Source: an uncultured Desulfobulbaceae bacterium
GTDB lineage: Bacteria; Desulfobacterota; Desulfobulbia; Desulfobulbales; BM004
Direction: 5' to 3'
Length of the DNA: 64,000 nt
Assembly: GCA_947259115.1 (NCBI GenBank)
Contig: CAMYKS010000010.1
Span: 135,336 to 199,335, forward strand
The notes under the pieces are model-generated. The model was not told the origin of the DNA and did not search any database. It saw only the letters and a list, made by a program, of their open reading frames with translations. Of this stretch, positions 9,843 through 20,434 are shown piece after piece. How positions within the stretch are numbered: position 1 is the first letter of the stretch; each line of letters starts with the position of its first letter. The translations under genes and the position numbers were made by a program.

Positions 9843-10041
9843 ACCTTTCTTATCCTTTCTAGAGAATTAATCTGCTATCACACGTATACATTTCCATACA
9901 AGCTAAAATTTTCCGTACGCAAAACCGCAACAATCGTTGCCCTGCCCTTGACAAATGCATATATAAATAGAATACACCAACAACCATAAAAACGTATTAT
10001 TTTCTTTGGCTGAACGAAAAATGTATAAGGAATCTTAGGGT

Positions 10042-11133
10042 ATGGCAATGGAAAAAAATTGGTACCAATCTCTCACAGAGGCAGCAATCGCTGGGGGATT
10101 GCCGCCCCGGGACACCTGTTTGAAAATGCTCACTGACAGCAGGGTCGAACTCCTGCCGCTGCTGGATGCAGCTTTTACGGTACGCAAGCATTTTCACGGC
10201 AGATCAGTGACCGTACATATTATAAACAATGTGAGCAACGGCCTCTGTTCAGAGGACTGTAACTACTGCCCGCAATCCAAAAGCAGCACTGCCGACATAG
10301 CTGCCTATAGCGAGAAAAGTGAGGAAGAAATAATCGCTGAAGCAAAACAGGCTTATGAGGCCGGAGCCCATCGTTACTGTATGGTGTATGCCGGCAGGCG
10401 GCCGAGCATGCAGAGAGCGGAACGTATCGCAGGCCTTGTCAGGACGATCAAGGAGCAGTACCCCATTGAAGTCTGTGTTTCAGCCGGCATAATGGATGAC
10501 GAGAGCAGCAGAATTCTTAAAGAGGCGGGGCTGGACCGTTTGAATCACAATCTCAACACCTCAGCAACCCGCTATGCCAAAATCTGTTCCACGCATACCT
10601 TTGCAGACCGGCTTAACACCCTGAAATCTGCCCGTAAGGCAGGACTGGAAGTATGTTCCGGCATAATTGCCGGCATGGGTGAGACTGCGGAGGAACTCAT
10701 AGAACTAGCCCAGATGCTCCGTGACCTGGAGGCACAATCCATTCCCATCAATTTCCTGCTGCCCATTGCAGGCAACAAGCTGAAAAGGGCGCAGAATCTT
10801 TCCCCTGACTATTGCCTGAAAATCCTCTGCCTCTTCCGCTTTCTCAATCCGCAGGCAGAGATCAGAACTGCAGCAGGCAGGGAATACCATCTGCGCTCCA
10901 TGGAGGTCATGAGCCTCTATGCGGCAAATTCAATCTTTATGGACGGCTATCTTAACACCAGGGGCAAAAGCAGGCAGGATACCCTGCAGATGATCATTGA
11001 TGCCGGTTTCACCATACAATCGGATAAATCTGCCGAAGAGTTACTGGGTCAGGAAACAGCAGAAAACAGAGACCATGATTCTTCAATATCAGGCCTGAAA
11101 TCAGATTCAGACCTGCACCCGGCACGGAATTGA
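10042..11133 (+). CDS. bioB: Biotin synthase (radical SAM)
   Basis: SNGLCSEDCNYCPQS cluster motif, HNLNTS, ICSTHTFADRLNTL, CSGIIAGMGE, AGREYHLRS. Confidence 0.93.
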   Translation: MAMEKNWYQSLTEAAIAGGLPPRDTCLKMLTDSRVELLPLLDAAFTVRKHFHGRSVTVHIINNVSNGLCSEDCNYCPQSKSSTADIAAYSEKSEEEIIAEAKQAYEAGAHRYCMVYAGRRPSMQRAERIAGLVRTIKEQYPIEVCVSAGIMDDESSRILKEAGLDRLNHNLNTSATRYAKICSTHTFADRLNTLKSARKAGLEVCSGIIAGMGETAEELIELAQMLRDLEAQSIPINFLLPIAGNKLKRAQNLSPDYCLKILCLFRFLNPQAEIRTAAGREYHLRSMEVMSLYAANSIFMDGYLNTRGKSRQDTLQMIIDAGFTIQSDKSAEELLGQETAENRDHDSSISGLKSDSDLHPARN

Positions 11134-11234
11134 AGTTAAAGTGAGGAGTGAGAAAAGCGGTGGTCAGCGGTTAGCAAAAAAACTATTTCGTTAATTATTA
11201 TTAGTGTCTGTAAATCAAACTCAGCTTGAAGAAC

Positions 11235-11304
11235 TGGATCCCCGCCTGCACGGGGAAGACAATAAAAGCAAATGCTCCGTCATTCCCGCGCAGGCGGTGA
11301 TCCA
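11235..11304. repeat. 70-bp imperfect palindromic intergenic repeat
   Basis: TGGATCCCCGCCTGCACGGGGAAGAC...GTCATTCCCGCGCAGGCGGTGATCCA inverted repeat. Confidence 0.75.
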
Positions 11305-11372
11305 AGGTATTTAAGGAAAACTCACCATTTTGGCTGAATTTGGTATAGAACCACTTTAGTATTTAATAGTTT

Positions 11373-11415
11373 TTGACCCTCGGAACCTTGACACCTTGGC
11401 CCCTTGACCCCTTGT
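11373..11415. repeat. C-rich copy of the dispersed GGGTTCAAGGGG tract family
   Basis: TTGACCCTCGGAACCTTGACACCTTGGCCCCTTGACCCCTTG; a CACTTTAGT lies just upstream at ~11351. Confidence 0.6.
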
Positions 11416-11504
11416 GCCTGTCAATCATTGGGTTGTTTAGTTTCCCAATAATCGTCAGCAGTTTTGTATGCTGACAAACCTTATGCCCTGTTCCCTGCGC
11501 CCAA

Positions 11505-12104
11505 TTAATAGGGCAGCGACAAAAGCAGTACCTGCGCAACACCTATCAAAAAACCAAGAACTGCGCCGACCATTTCAACAAACTTGAACTCCCGCCGCAT
11601 TATGGCAAAAAGGATTTCCTCCAGTTTATCACTTGAAAAAGCGGCCACCTTCTCCTCCACGATCCTGTGCACATCAAGCTCTTCTTCCAGCTCGCCGCTG
11701 AGCTTGTCTATGAGTTCTTCGTTGAGGCTGCCGATCTGTTCAAGGAGAAAACCTTTGATCTTTTCCGCCATATCTCCGGACATCATCATGGCCAGCATGG
11801 GGAAGGCCCTTGGCAGGCGGGAAGTTATGCCCTCTTCCAGGCGCATGGCAATATGGTTGAGAATTTCCTCTGAGGTTGCCTTCTCCTTGAGATGAGACGC
11901 AACCTCTTCAGCCGAGATCAGCTCTTCTGAAACTACCTGGCCGAGCTTGCGGGCAAATTCTTTCTGCCTCTTGGGAAAAATCCCCTGAACAGGGATAAAG
12001 AGAATTTTCACCTCATCTCTTGGGTGGAAAAGCATTTTGATGGCAATGTAATTGGTCAGCCAACCGATCAGCGCTCCGATCAACGGCAACGAGTATATCA
12101 GCAT
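11505..12104 (-). CDS. DUF445 family membrane protein
   Basis: PLIGALIGWLTNYIAIKMLFHPRDEVKI...GIFPKRQKEFARKLGQVV. Confidence 0.85.
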   Translation of the reverse strand: MLIYSLPLIGALIGWLTNYIAIKMLFHPRDEVKILFIPVQGIFPKRQKEFARKLGQVVSEELISAEEVASHLKEKATSEEILNHIAMRLEEGITSRLPRAFPMLAMMMSGDMAEKIKGFLLEQIGSLNEELIDKLSGELEEELDVHRIVEEKVAAFSSDKLEEILFAIMRREFKFVEMVGAVLGFLIGVAQVLLLSLPY

Positions 12105-12267
12105 AATGAAACTCCAGTCTTAATTTTGAAGTTGGGAATTTACGGCTTAAACTCTGATGACCTTCCGGTTAAAGGATATCTTTTCCGTTTGATTTCAGAA
12201 GCCCCATCACCATATAAGGGACCCAAAAGGCAGACAGGAAAAATGACAGGCCGAGCCTGTACCCGCA

Positions 12268-12846
12268 TCATTTGGGGGTATTCAAAAGCTCCTGCACAAG
12301 ATTTCTCTTTTCCCAGGTATCCCAATCATATGGACCTATAAACTTATGGCGCAGGATGCCCTCCGCATCTATGAGAAAGGTCTCCGGCACCCCTGTTATC
12401 ATATAGGCCCCTGTCAATTCAGAGTCGGGATTGGCAAGCACGGGAAAGGTTGCTCCGAGCCTCCTTGCAAAGCTCTCTGCCATTTGCAGATCATCGTTGA
12501 AGACAATTGACAGCATCTGGAACGGCTGCCCGGCCATGGCCTTATTCAGGGCCTCAATGGATGGCATTTCATCCCGGCACGGCTTACACCATGTTGCCCA
12601 GAAATTCACAAACACCACCTTGCCTTTCAGACTGGAAAGCGTCCAGGTATTGCCTGCTGAATCCTGCAACTCAAAATCCGGAGCAGGTTTGCTGATCTCC
12701 ATCCTCTTGATTTTTTTTAATCCAGCTATGTTTTCACACCCGGCAAGGACAAAACCTAAAAACAGCAGGCATAATAACAGCACATTAAATCTTAATATTC
12801 TCTGCATATGTGACACTCTCACTCCCATACAAATAACCGGGCTCAC
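12268..12846 (-). CDS. TlpA-like thioredoxin-fold lipoprotein
   Basis: Lipobox-like LAGC; FVNFWATWCKPCRDEMPSIEAL; PETFLIDAEGIL. Confidence 0.88.
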   Translation of the reverse strand: MSPVICMGVRVSHMQRILRFNVLLLCLLFLGFVLAGCENIAGLKKIKRMEISKPAPDFELQDSAGNTWTLSSLKGKVVFVNFWATWCKPCRDEMPSIEALNKAMAGQPFQMLSIVFNDDLQMAESFARRLGATFPVLANPDSELTGAYMITGVPETFLIDAEGILRHKFIGPYDWDTWEKRNLVQELLNTPK

Positions 12847-12984
12847 CTTTTTTCACTTGGAAAGAGCCGCGTAATTCTCTATACTTATACTTGATTAATG
12901 GTCTGAAATCATTTAAACAACTGAATAATTTCTTTTATTATGTATCTATAAAGCCGGTTATTTCTTAAAGCAAATTTTCACTCT

Positions 12985-13965
12985 ATGAATTCGACCACAG
13001 GAAATAATATCTCCCCTGATTCATCCAGAAAGGCCCCTTTTGACAAGCGGCAACTCTCCACGCTTGTTGCCATGGAATCCCCCGAAGCTGTCCATAGCGA
13101 GGTCATCCATATTCTCAGCCTCATAAATCCATCAATTGATGCCGAACCCGTGCACCGGGTTTTCAGGTTTACCGTTGACCTCTATGAAGGGCAGTTGGAG
13201 GAGTATAAGGCCTGTAATACAGATTACCATGATCTGCGGCACATTACCGATACATACCTTGCCATGGCCCGCCTGCTCCATGGTGCTCAACTAAGCGGCA
13301 AAGACTTCAGCGAGCGTGACATTGTTCTCGGCCTCACCGGGGCCCTCATGCATGATACAGGGATGATACAGGAATCAAGCGACAATGAAGGGACCGGGGC
13401 CAAATACACCCAGGAGCATGTTAAACTCAGCATGGATTTTGTTGTAAAACATGCTGAAGCGCTTCACTTGAAAGACAAGAGGCTAACGGATGCGCTGCAC
13501 ATGATCCAGTGCACAGATCTTATGGCTGATATACCGGGCATATCTTTCTCCTCCGCCAAAATAAAACTTCTTGGAAAAATCCTTGGTACTGCCGACCTCA
13601 TCGCGCAAATGGCTGACCGCACCTACCTTGAAAAGCTGCTTTTTCTCTATCATGAATTCCGGGAAGCGGAGATGGGCAACTTTAAAAACGAGGTCGACTT
13701 TCTGCAGCAGACGCTAAATTTTTTCGAGATCAGTGCCAAGCGCTTCGAAGAAATACTGGACAATACCAGCCGTTACATGGTTCCTCACTTTAATGCCCGC
13801 TGGGGTATAAATGAAAACCTTTATACCATCTCCCTGGGAAATCAGCGCAATTTCCTTGAACAAGTCCTGGCAGACGACGACATATCCATTTACCAGGAGC
13901 TCAAACGAAGTAAAATAGTGCAGGAAGTACGCCAGAAGTTCGGTAATACCGGCCTGGGCGAATAG
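12985..13965 (+). CDS. HD-domain phosphohydrolase
   Basis: YHDLRHITDT...GALMHDTGMIQE metal-binding pattern. Confidence 0.7.
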   Translation: MNSTTGNNISPDSSRKAPFDKRQLSTLVAMESPEAVHSEVIHILSLINPSIDAEPVHRVFRFTVDLYEGQLEEYKACNTDYHDLRHITDTYLAMARLLHGAQLSGKDFSERDIVLGLTGALMHDTGMIQESSDNEGTGAKYTQEHVKLSMDFVVKHAEALHLKDKRLTDALHMIQCTDLMADIPGISFSSAKIKLLGKILGTADLIAQMADRTYLEKLLFLYHEFREAEMGNFKNEVDFLQQTLNFFEISAKRFEEILDNTSRYMVPHFNARWGINENLYTISLGNQRNFLEQVLADDDISIYQELKRSKIVQEVRQKFGNTGLGE

Positions 13966-14023
13966 CACCGACCTTAGTTCTTTATTTTTTCCTTATAAAT
14001 ACAAGGGCAATTAAGAATTACCT

Positions 14024-14374
14024 TTATTGAATTTTGTACGTTTCCGAGCCGGCAAAAAGATGCTGTATGCCCTGCTCATACTCCATCTCAGCCATCTTTT
14101 CCAGTGCTTCCTGCTTGGTAACCCCGAGTGCTTCAGCTACTTTTTCTATATCATAGCAGGGATCACCTGACTCAGTATAACGTTCCGGCTCAAGCTGCGG
14201 GAAAAAGGAATTTGTAGCAATATTGGAGGCCTGCCGCATTATTTCCTGCAACTCCGGTGGGCCGTAAAGCAAAATCCACTTTGCAGCCTCGGACCAGGTC
14301 TTGCTTTCTATGGCTTTGCTCTTCAAAACCTCAAGCGCCATTTCAAGATTCCATTGCTCTCTAATTGAAGTCAT
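14024..14374 (-). CDS. Hypothetical protein
   Basis: MTSIREQWNLEMAL... ORF; the internal Met is preceded by GGAGG (ORF track extends to 14425). Confidence 0.55.
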   Translation of the reverse strand: MTSIREQWNLEMALEVLKSKAIESKTWSEAAKWILLYGPPELQEIMRQASNIATNSFFPQLEPERYTESGDPCYDIEKVAEALGVTKQEALEKMAEMEYEQGIQHLFAGSETYKIQ

Positions 14375-14427
14375 TCCATCCTCCTTAGCCCAACATGCAG
14401 GCAAGGCAATAAGGAAATTGCCCATTT

Positions 14428-14745
14428 TCAGTATTTAACCAAATCAAGAATTTTGTCCCTGAAGACTAAACGGCATTGCCCACAGAGAACCAGCTTTATT
14501 TCCTGATATACCTCATCCATGAACTCCTGCTCGCTCTTTACCTTGGTTATCTCCTTGAGCGCCTTGTCGATAATTTTGTCACCTGATTCTTCAGAATCAG
14601 GAAGAATACCATCTGAACCGGAAATTATTTCTGTCCGACCAATATAGAAAACACCTCCTGGCGGGATCACTGTCCCACAGGTTTGACAGTGTAAGCGCAT
14701 TAAACCAGGCTCCATCCTTTCTTGCTGTATTGTTATACTTTCCAA
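14428..14745 (-). CDS. Hypothetical zinc-ribbon protein
   Basis: CQTC...CGQC spaced cysteine pairs. Confidence 0.55.
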   Translation of the reverse strand: MESITIQQERMEPGLMRLHCQTCGTVIPPGGVFYIGRTEIISGSDGILPDSEESGDKIIDKALKEITKVKSEQEFMDEVYQEIKLVLCGQCRLVFRDKILDLVKY

Positions 14746-14902
14746 TTCTTTTAAAAAATAGGAAGTATGGCTACAAAGGTCAATAAAGAAAAAAATATTC
14801 CAGACAGACGAACCTTCAGCTTAGCTGAAGATTTATGGAAGTAAGTAAAGCGCCAATTCAGGGTTTGGGTTCAATTCTGCTTAGCGTTACTATATTTCCA
14901 AT

Positions 14903-14938
14903 AAAAAAGGGGCCCGTTAAAGGTTATTAACGGGCCCC
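14903..14938 (-). terminator. Terminator downstream of ilvC
   Basis: GGGGCCCGTTAA...TTAACGGGCCCC with adjacent A run on + (T run on -). Confidence 0.8.
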
Positions 14939-14960
14939 GGTAAGTGCATGAACTGAGAGA

Positions 14961-16571
<1,611 letters not shown>

Positions 16572-16961
16572 TCAAGAGCGCCGCACCCGACCTTTCCCAA
16601 CCCCATCCGGAAGACCAGCGGCAGAGCGAACAAATTTAGCATTAACATAGGAGGTTTGGGGGTCCAAATACGTGCACAGGTAAAGATGAAAGATGGAGGT
16701 CACCCATTAAAAGGCCCCTTGTCAGACCACTTTTCAGGAACAATACAGAAGCTGCAGTATCTGCTGGTCTTAGCTTAGTAGCAATTAAATGTCCAAAATA
16801 AAAGTTGACAAAGCATCATATAAAAGTAAAAATGAATCATAATTCAATTTCAACAATTTACACATTTTCTAATTGCGTTAACCTGGCCCGGACGCGGATA
16901 ACAAACTTGTTTGATACTGGTTGGGGCACAATATCTCTAACACTTTAATGGAGGGAGAGAG

Positions 16962-18551
16962 ATGAAGGGTAACGTATTTTTGTATTATATGTTTGGGGGA
17001 GTCCTGAGTCTGATACTCGCAAGTCAGGCCAAGGCGTTAATACCACCGCCCCCGGTCAATCAGGAGCTAGGTTTTTTTGAAACCAGGTTCAACAACCTAA
17101 CCGAAGAAGAATGCCGTGCCTGCCACAATGAAAATCCTCCGGACGGCATACCGGTTGATCCTAACTATCTTCCTGACAGGCACCATCTCTTAGTTGGGAC
17201 AACCATCAGTATACCAAGTGCGGTTCCTTATCCTGATTCTGACGGTGATACAGTCCCGGATACTGATTATCAGTGCCTCAGCTGCCACAGTATGACCTTT
17301 GATGGTACAGCCTGGGTTATGGATCAGGATTTTAGAGACTGCATGGATTGTCATCAACAGATTGGTGGCGATCACCATGGTTATTCTCCGCACCATGGTA
17401 CTCTCCTGGCGCAGGCCGACCTTAATAACGATGGCATCCGGGATACAAATGCCAATGGAGATCCTGTAACCTATTGCAGTGAGTGCCACGGATCTCTGGT
17501 AAATGACCTTGGAGACGGGCATTATATCCCAACATACGACCCAAGCCTGGTTACTCCATGGCCCAGCGGTAAAGTGAACGGCGACGGCTCAACGGTCAAC
17601 GATAGAGGAACTGAGGCGGGCAACTGTAACTTCTGCCATGATTCCGGCACGGCAGAAGACGGGAGAGAAATCGTAACGAATTTGCTCTCACACCATGGGG
17701 CAGGATTTTTTAGCGGCTTTCTTGGGGAGGGTCCCTGTTACTGGTGTCATATTGATGAGGGGGAGGATGAGGCCACAAAGATCAGGAAATGCGAAGGCTG
17801 TCACGGCCCCGGATCCCTTCACAACATCCAGGTAGATTCACCGAATCCATCTAATATCGGCACCATCGTCGTAGGTGGCGAGGACGCTGGCTACGGTCAT
17901 ATCGGAAGAGATGCTGGTCCTGGTGACAGCGACTGCTGGGGCTGCCACGGTTTCGGAACTGTTTCTGCCTCAGCACCGCTTTCCGGTCCAACCGTCCCCT
18001 ATGTTGAAAATTTCAGCCCCATGGCGGTAATTGCCGGGGGAGATACTCCTCTGATAATTCATGGTCTTGGTTTTACGAATAGCGTGGAAGGGCCGACAGG
18101 TCCTGTCGTCCTGACTTCGGTGGTAACCCTGGAATCCGCTGCTGGAACGGTTACGACCATTGTACCCGATGCCATCAGCCAGTCCACGATTGAGGTCACT
18201 GTTCCTTCTTCGCTGAGCGCCGGCATTTATAGCCTGCGGGTGCAAAAAAGTTACCAGTACAGCAATAAAACAACCCTGCTGTTGAAACCACAGATGGAGG
18301 TCCAAAGGATTATATGCAGAGGAAAGGGTGTTACAATTTTGGGGACCGGTTTCTCCCAGTATATGGATGCTGCTGATTCCGGCACAAGCCTCGGTGCCTC
18401 AGACAGGTCAGGAAACGAGGTCAGCTGCAACTTAAGAAGCTGGGATGACTCTAGAATTACAGCTTCCTGCACCACCTGCCCAGCCACTATAGATGTACAG
18501 TCTATCTGGGGGCAGGGAGGTGGCAGGCCTCGTGTTACGAGGGCGAGATAA
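16962..18551 (+). CDS. Octaheme c-type cytochrome with IPT/TIG-like region
   Basis: Eight CXXCH motifs (CRACH, CLSCH, CMDCH, CSECH, CNFCH, CYWCH, CEGCH, CWGCH); signal peptide; GDTPLIIHGLGFTN and GKGVTILGTGF IPT-like; SD GGAGGGAG. Confidence 0.85.
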   Translation: MKGNVFLYYMFGGVLSLILASQAKALIPPPPVNQELGFFETRFNNLTEEECRACHNENPPDGIPVDPNYLPDRHHLLVGTTISIPSAVPYPDSDGDTVPDTDYQCLSCHSMTFDGTAWVMDQDFRDCMDCHQQIGGDHHGYSPHHGTLLAQADLNNDGIRDTNANGDPVTYCSECHGSLVNDLGDGHYIPTYDPSLVTPWPSGKVNGDGSTVNDRGTEAGNCNFCHDSGTAEDGREIVTNLLSHHGAGFFSGFLGEGPCYWCHIDEGEDEATKIRKCEGCHGPGSLHNIQVDSPNPSNIGTIVVGGEDAGYGHIGRDAGPGDSDCWGCHGFGTVSASAPLSGPTVPYVENFSPMAVIAGGDTPLIIHGLGFTNSVEGPTGPVVLTSVVTLESAAGTVTTIVPDAISQSTIEVTVPSSLSAGIYSLRVQKSYQYSNKTTLLLKPQMEVQRIICRGKGVTILGTGFSQYMDAADSGTSLGASDRSGNEVSCNLRSWDDSRITASCTTCPATIDVQSIWGQGGGRPRVTRAR

Positions 18552-18582
18552 TAAAAGACTAACTTTCAGTCAGATATAGGTA

Positions 18583-18621
18583 TAAAAAAACCGGGGGAGG
18601 CAAAGCCCCCGGTTTTTTTTG
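18583..18621 (+). terminator. Strong intrinsic terminator
   Basis: ACCGGGGGaggcaaaGCCCCCGGTTTTTTTT. Confidence 0.85.
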
Positions 18622-18735
18622 TCTCAAGAAGGATGTGGCAGGCATACCCTGGCCGACGACATCATGGTTACTATTGCGGCCAAGGTTTTACATGCTCCTG
18701 CTTAATAGAAAGAGCGACAGCCGATTGTATACGTT
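18622..18735 (+). pseudogene. Fragment of an mtfA-like (M90 peptidase) gene
   Basis: Reads GCGRHTLADDIMVTIAAK, then frameshifted LLNRKSDS; aligns with GCGGLSLTDEIRVTIAAQ...LLNRDSDC of the intact gene at 23747-24568. Confidence 0.7.
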
Positions 18736-18817
18736 ATACTACAATTGAACCCGATCCAGATCTCCATCTTTGGTTGTTTATAACGCTTCGCTTTTATAAT
18801 GCAGGGAGGACCATACC

Positions 18818-19552
18818 ATGATCGAAATCCCGAGCTTAAGACCAGAATCACGTTACGGAATGCCTACAGCCGACCTTATGCTGTTCAACCGGCAGTACAT
18901 TGTCGGATACTCCTATCTGTTTCGCCAGCCCCGATGGGCCATGCAGATTATCGATGAAAACACGAAGCAAATGAAGGATGACTTTGACCGGCTTGACAAT
19001 TTCCGAGAGGACATGCGCATCCCGGAAAAATTCCGTGCCACGCTGGACGACTATAAAAATTCCAGGTTTGACCGTGGGCATCTGATTAACAGCGCGGATC
19101 GCAAGGGCTCCAAAATCATCAACAGTGAAACATTCCTGTTAAGCAACATGAGTCCGCAGAAGCCTGACTTCAATCGCGATATCTGGCTGGAACTGGAAAA
19201 GGCTTTGCGTATACTCGCGGATAAGGATGAGTATGCTGAAGTCTATACCATATGCGGACCATTATTCGCCATTGGTGACCCAATCGAGGTGATCGGGGAC
19301 AACGGTGTGGTTGTCCCCGATGCCTACTTCAAATCAATTCTGGCAGAGAGAACAAAGGCTAAATCTACGAATCAGTTGGCCATGTGGTCCTTCGTAATCC
19401 CTAACTCGAAGGCGAATAAACCATTGCAAGAATTCCTGGTGCCAACGGATGAAGTTGAACGTTGGGCCGGACTCCAGGTATGGGACCGACTTCGGGGCGA
19501 GAAGAGCGACAAACTGAAAACAAAAAAGGGCAGGATGTGGTCCCTGGGTTAG
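18818..19552 (+). CDS. DNA/RNA non-specific endonuclease (NUC1 family)
   Basis: SRFDRGHLINSADRKGS, FLLSNMSPQKPDFNRDIWLELE catalytic region; AGGGAGG RBS; no obvious signal peptide. Confidence 0.85.
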   Translation: MIEIPSLRPESRYGMPTADLMLFNRQYIVGYSYLFRQPRWAMQIIDENTKQMKDDFDRLDNFREDMRIPEKFRATLDDYKNSRFDRGHLINSADRKGSKIINSETFLLSNMSPQKPDFNRDIWLELEKALRILADKDEYAEVYTICGPLFAIGDPIEVIGDNGVVVPDAYFKSILAERTKAKSTNQLAMWSFVIPNSKANKPLQEFLVPTDEVERWAGLQVWDRLRGEKSDKLKTKKGRMWSLG

Positions 19553-19716
19553 TTTGACTTTCCTACAGTCTGACCGTTGTATGCTAACCAGGCGGTTGCC
19601 CGGGCATTAATGAGGGCCGGCCTTAATGAATAAGCATCGTAACGGAATGAGGTGCGTAGTAAAAACGTGATCAGCCATTATCTAAAATAAAATCATACGA
19701 GATAAGGACGCTTGGC

Positions 19717-20388
19717 ATGGCGGACAAGATACTTGAAGCTGTTAAACTGAGCAAAGCGTACCGGGTGGACGCCCGCAGGATCACCGTGCTTGACAACATC
19801 AGCCTGACGGTGAAAAAGGGTGATTTCCTGGTCATTGAAGGAAAAAGCGGCAGCGGCAAATCAACTCTCCTGAGCCTGCTGTCCGGGCTCGATAAGCCCG
19901 ACAGCGGCAGGGTCATCCTGCATGGCACGGATATTACCGGCCTGGGCGAAGACCAGCTTGCACCGTTCCGCAACCGCACTATCGGCTATGTGTTTCAATC
20001 CTTTCACCTGATTCCCTCCCTGACCGCCCTGGAAAATATCATGTTCCCGGCGGAACTGAACCGCGATCCCGATGCGCTCTCCAAGGCTGCAGAACTGCTG
20101 CGCCGCGTAGACCTGCACCAGCGCGATGATAACTTTCCGCACCAGTTATCCGGCGGTGAAAAGCAGCGGGTCGCCCTTTGTAGGGCTCTGGTCAACAGCC
20201 CGCAGATTGTCTTTGCCGATGAGCCGACCGGCAACCTGGACTCGACCAACGGTGAAATAATTCTGCAGCTCCTCCTGAAACTGCGCAGTGAACTCCGTAC
20301 GACCCTTGTCATGGCGACCCACAGCCGGGAGATCAGCAGCATGGCTGATCGTATCGTGCAGCTGGTTGACGGCAGGATTGTTTCGTGA
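19717..20388 (+). CDS. ybbA: ABC transporter ATP-binding protein (YbbA/LolD-like)
   Basis: [44 protein letters not shown]. Confidence 0.88.
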   Translation: MADKILEAVKLSKAYRVDARRITVLDNISLTVKKGDFLVIEGKSGSGKSTLLSLLSGLDKPDSGRVILHGTDITGLGEDQLAPFRNRTIGYVFQSFHLIPSLTALENIMFPAELNRDPDALSKAAELLRRVDLHQRDDNFPHQLSGGEKQRVALCRALVNSPQIVFADEPTGNLDSTNGEIILQLLLKLRSELRTTLVMATHSREISSMADRIVQLVDGRIVS

Positions 20389-20434
20389 ATCATCCTGGGG
20401 GGCTCAAAATATATCTAGAAATACTGTAGGCAAA

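Noticed and set aside
9945-9980. Sigma-70 promoter for bioB (TTGACA followed by AT-rich DNA)
   Set aside because: The -35 is good but the -10 at 17-bp spacing (AATACA) is poor; not strong enough to list.
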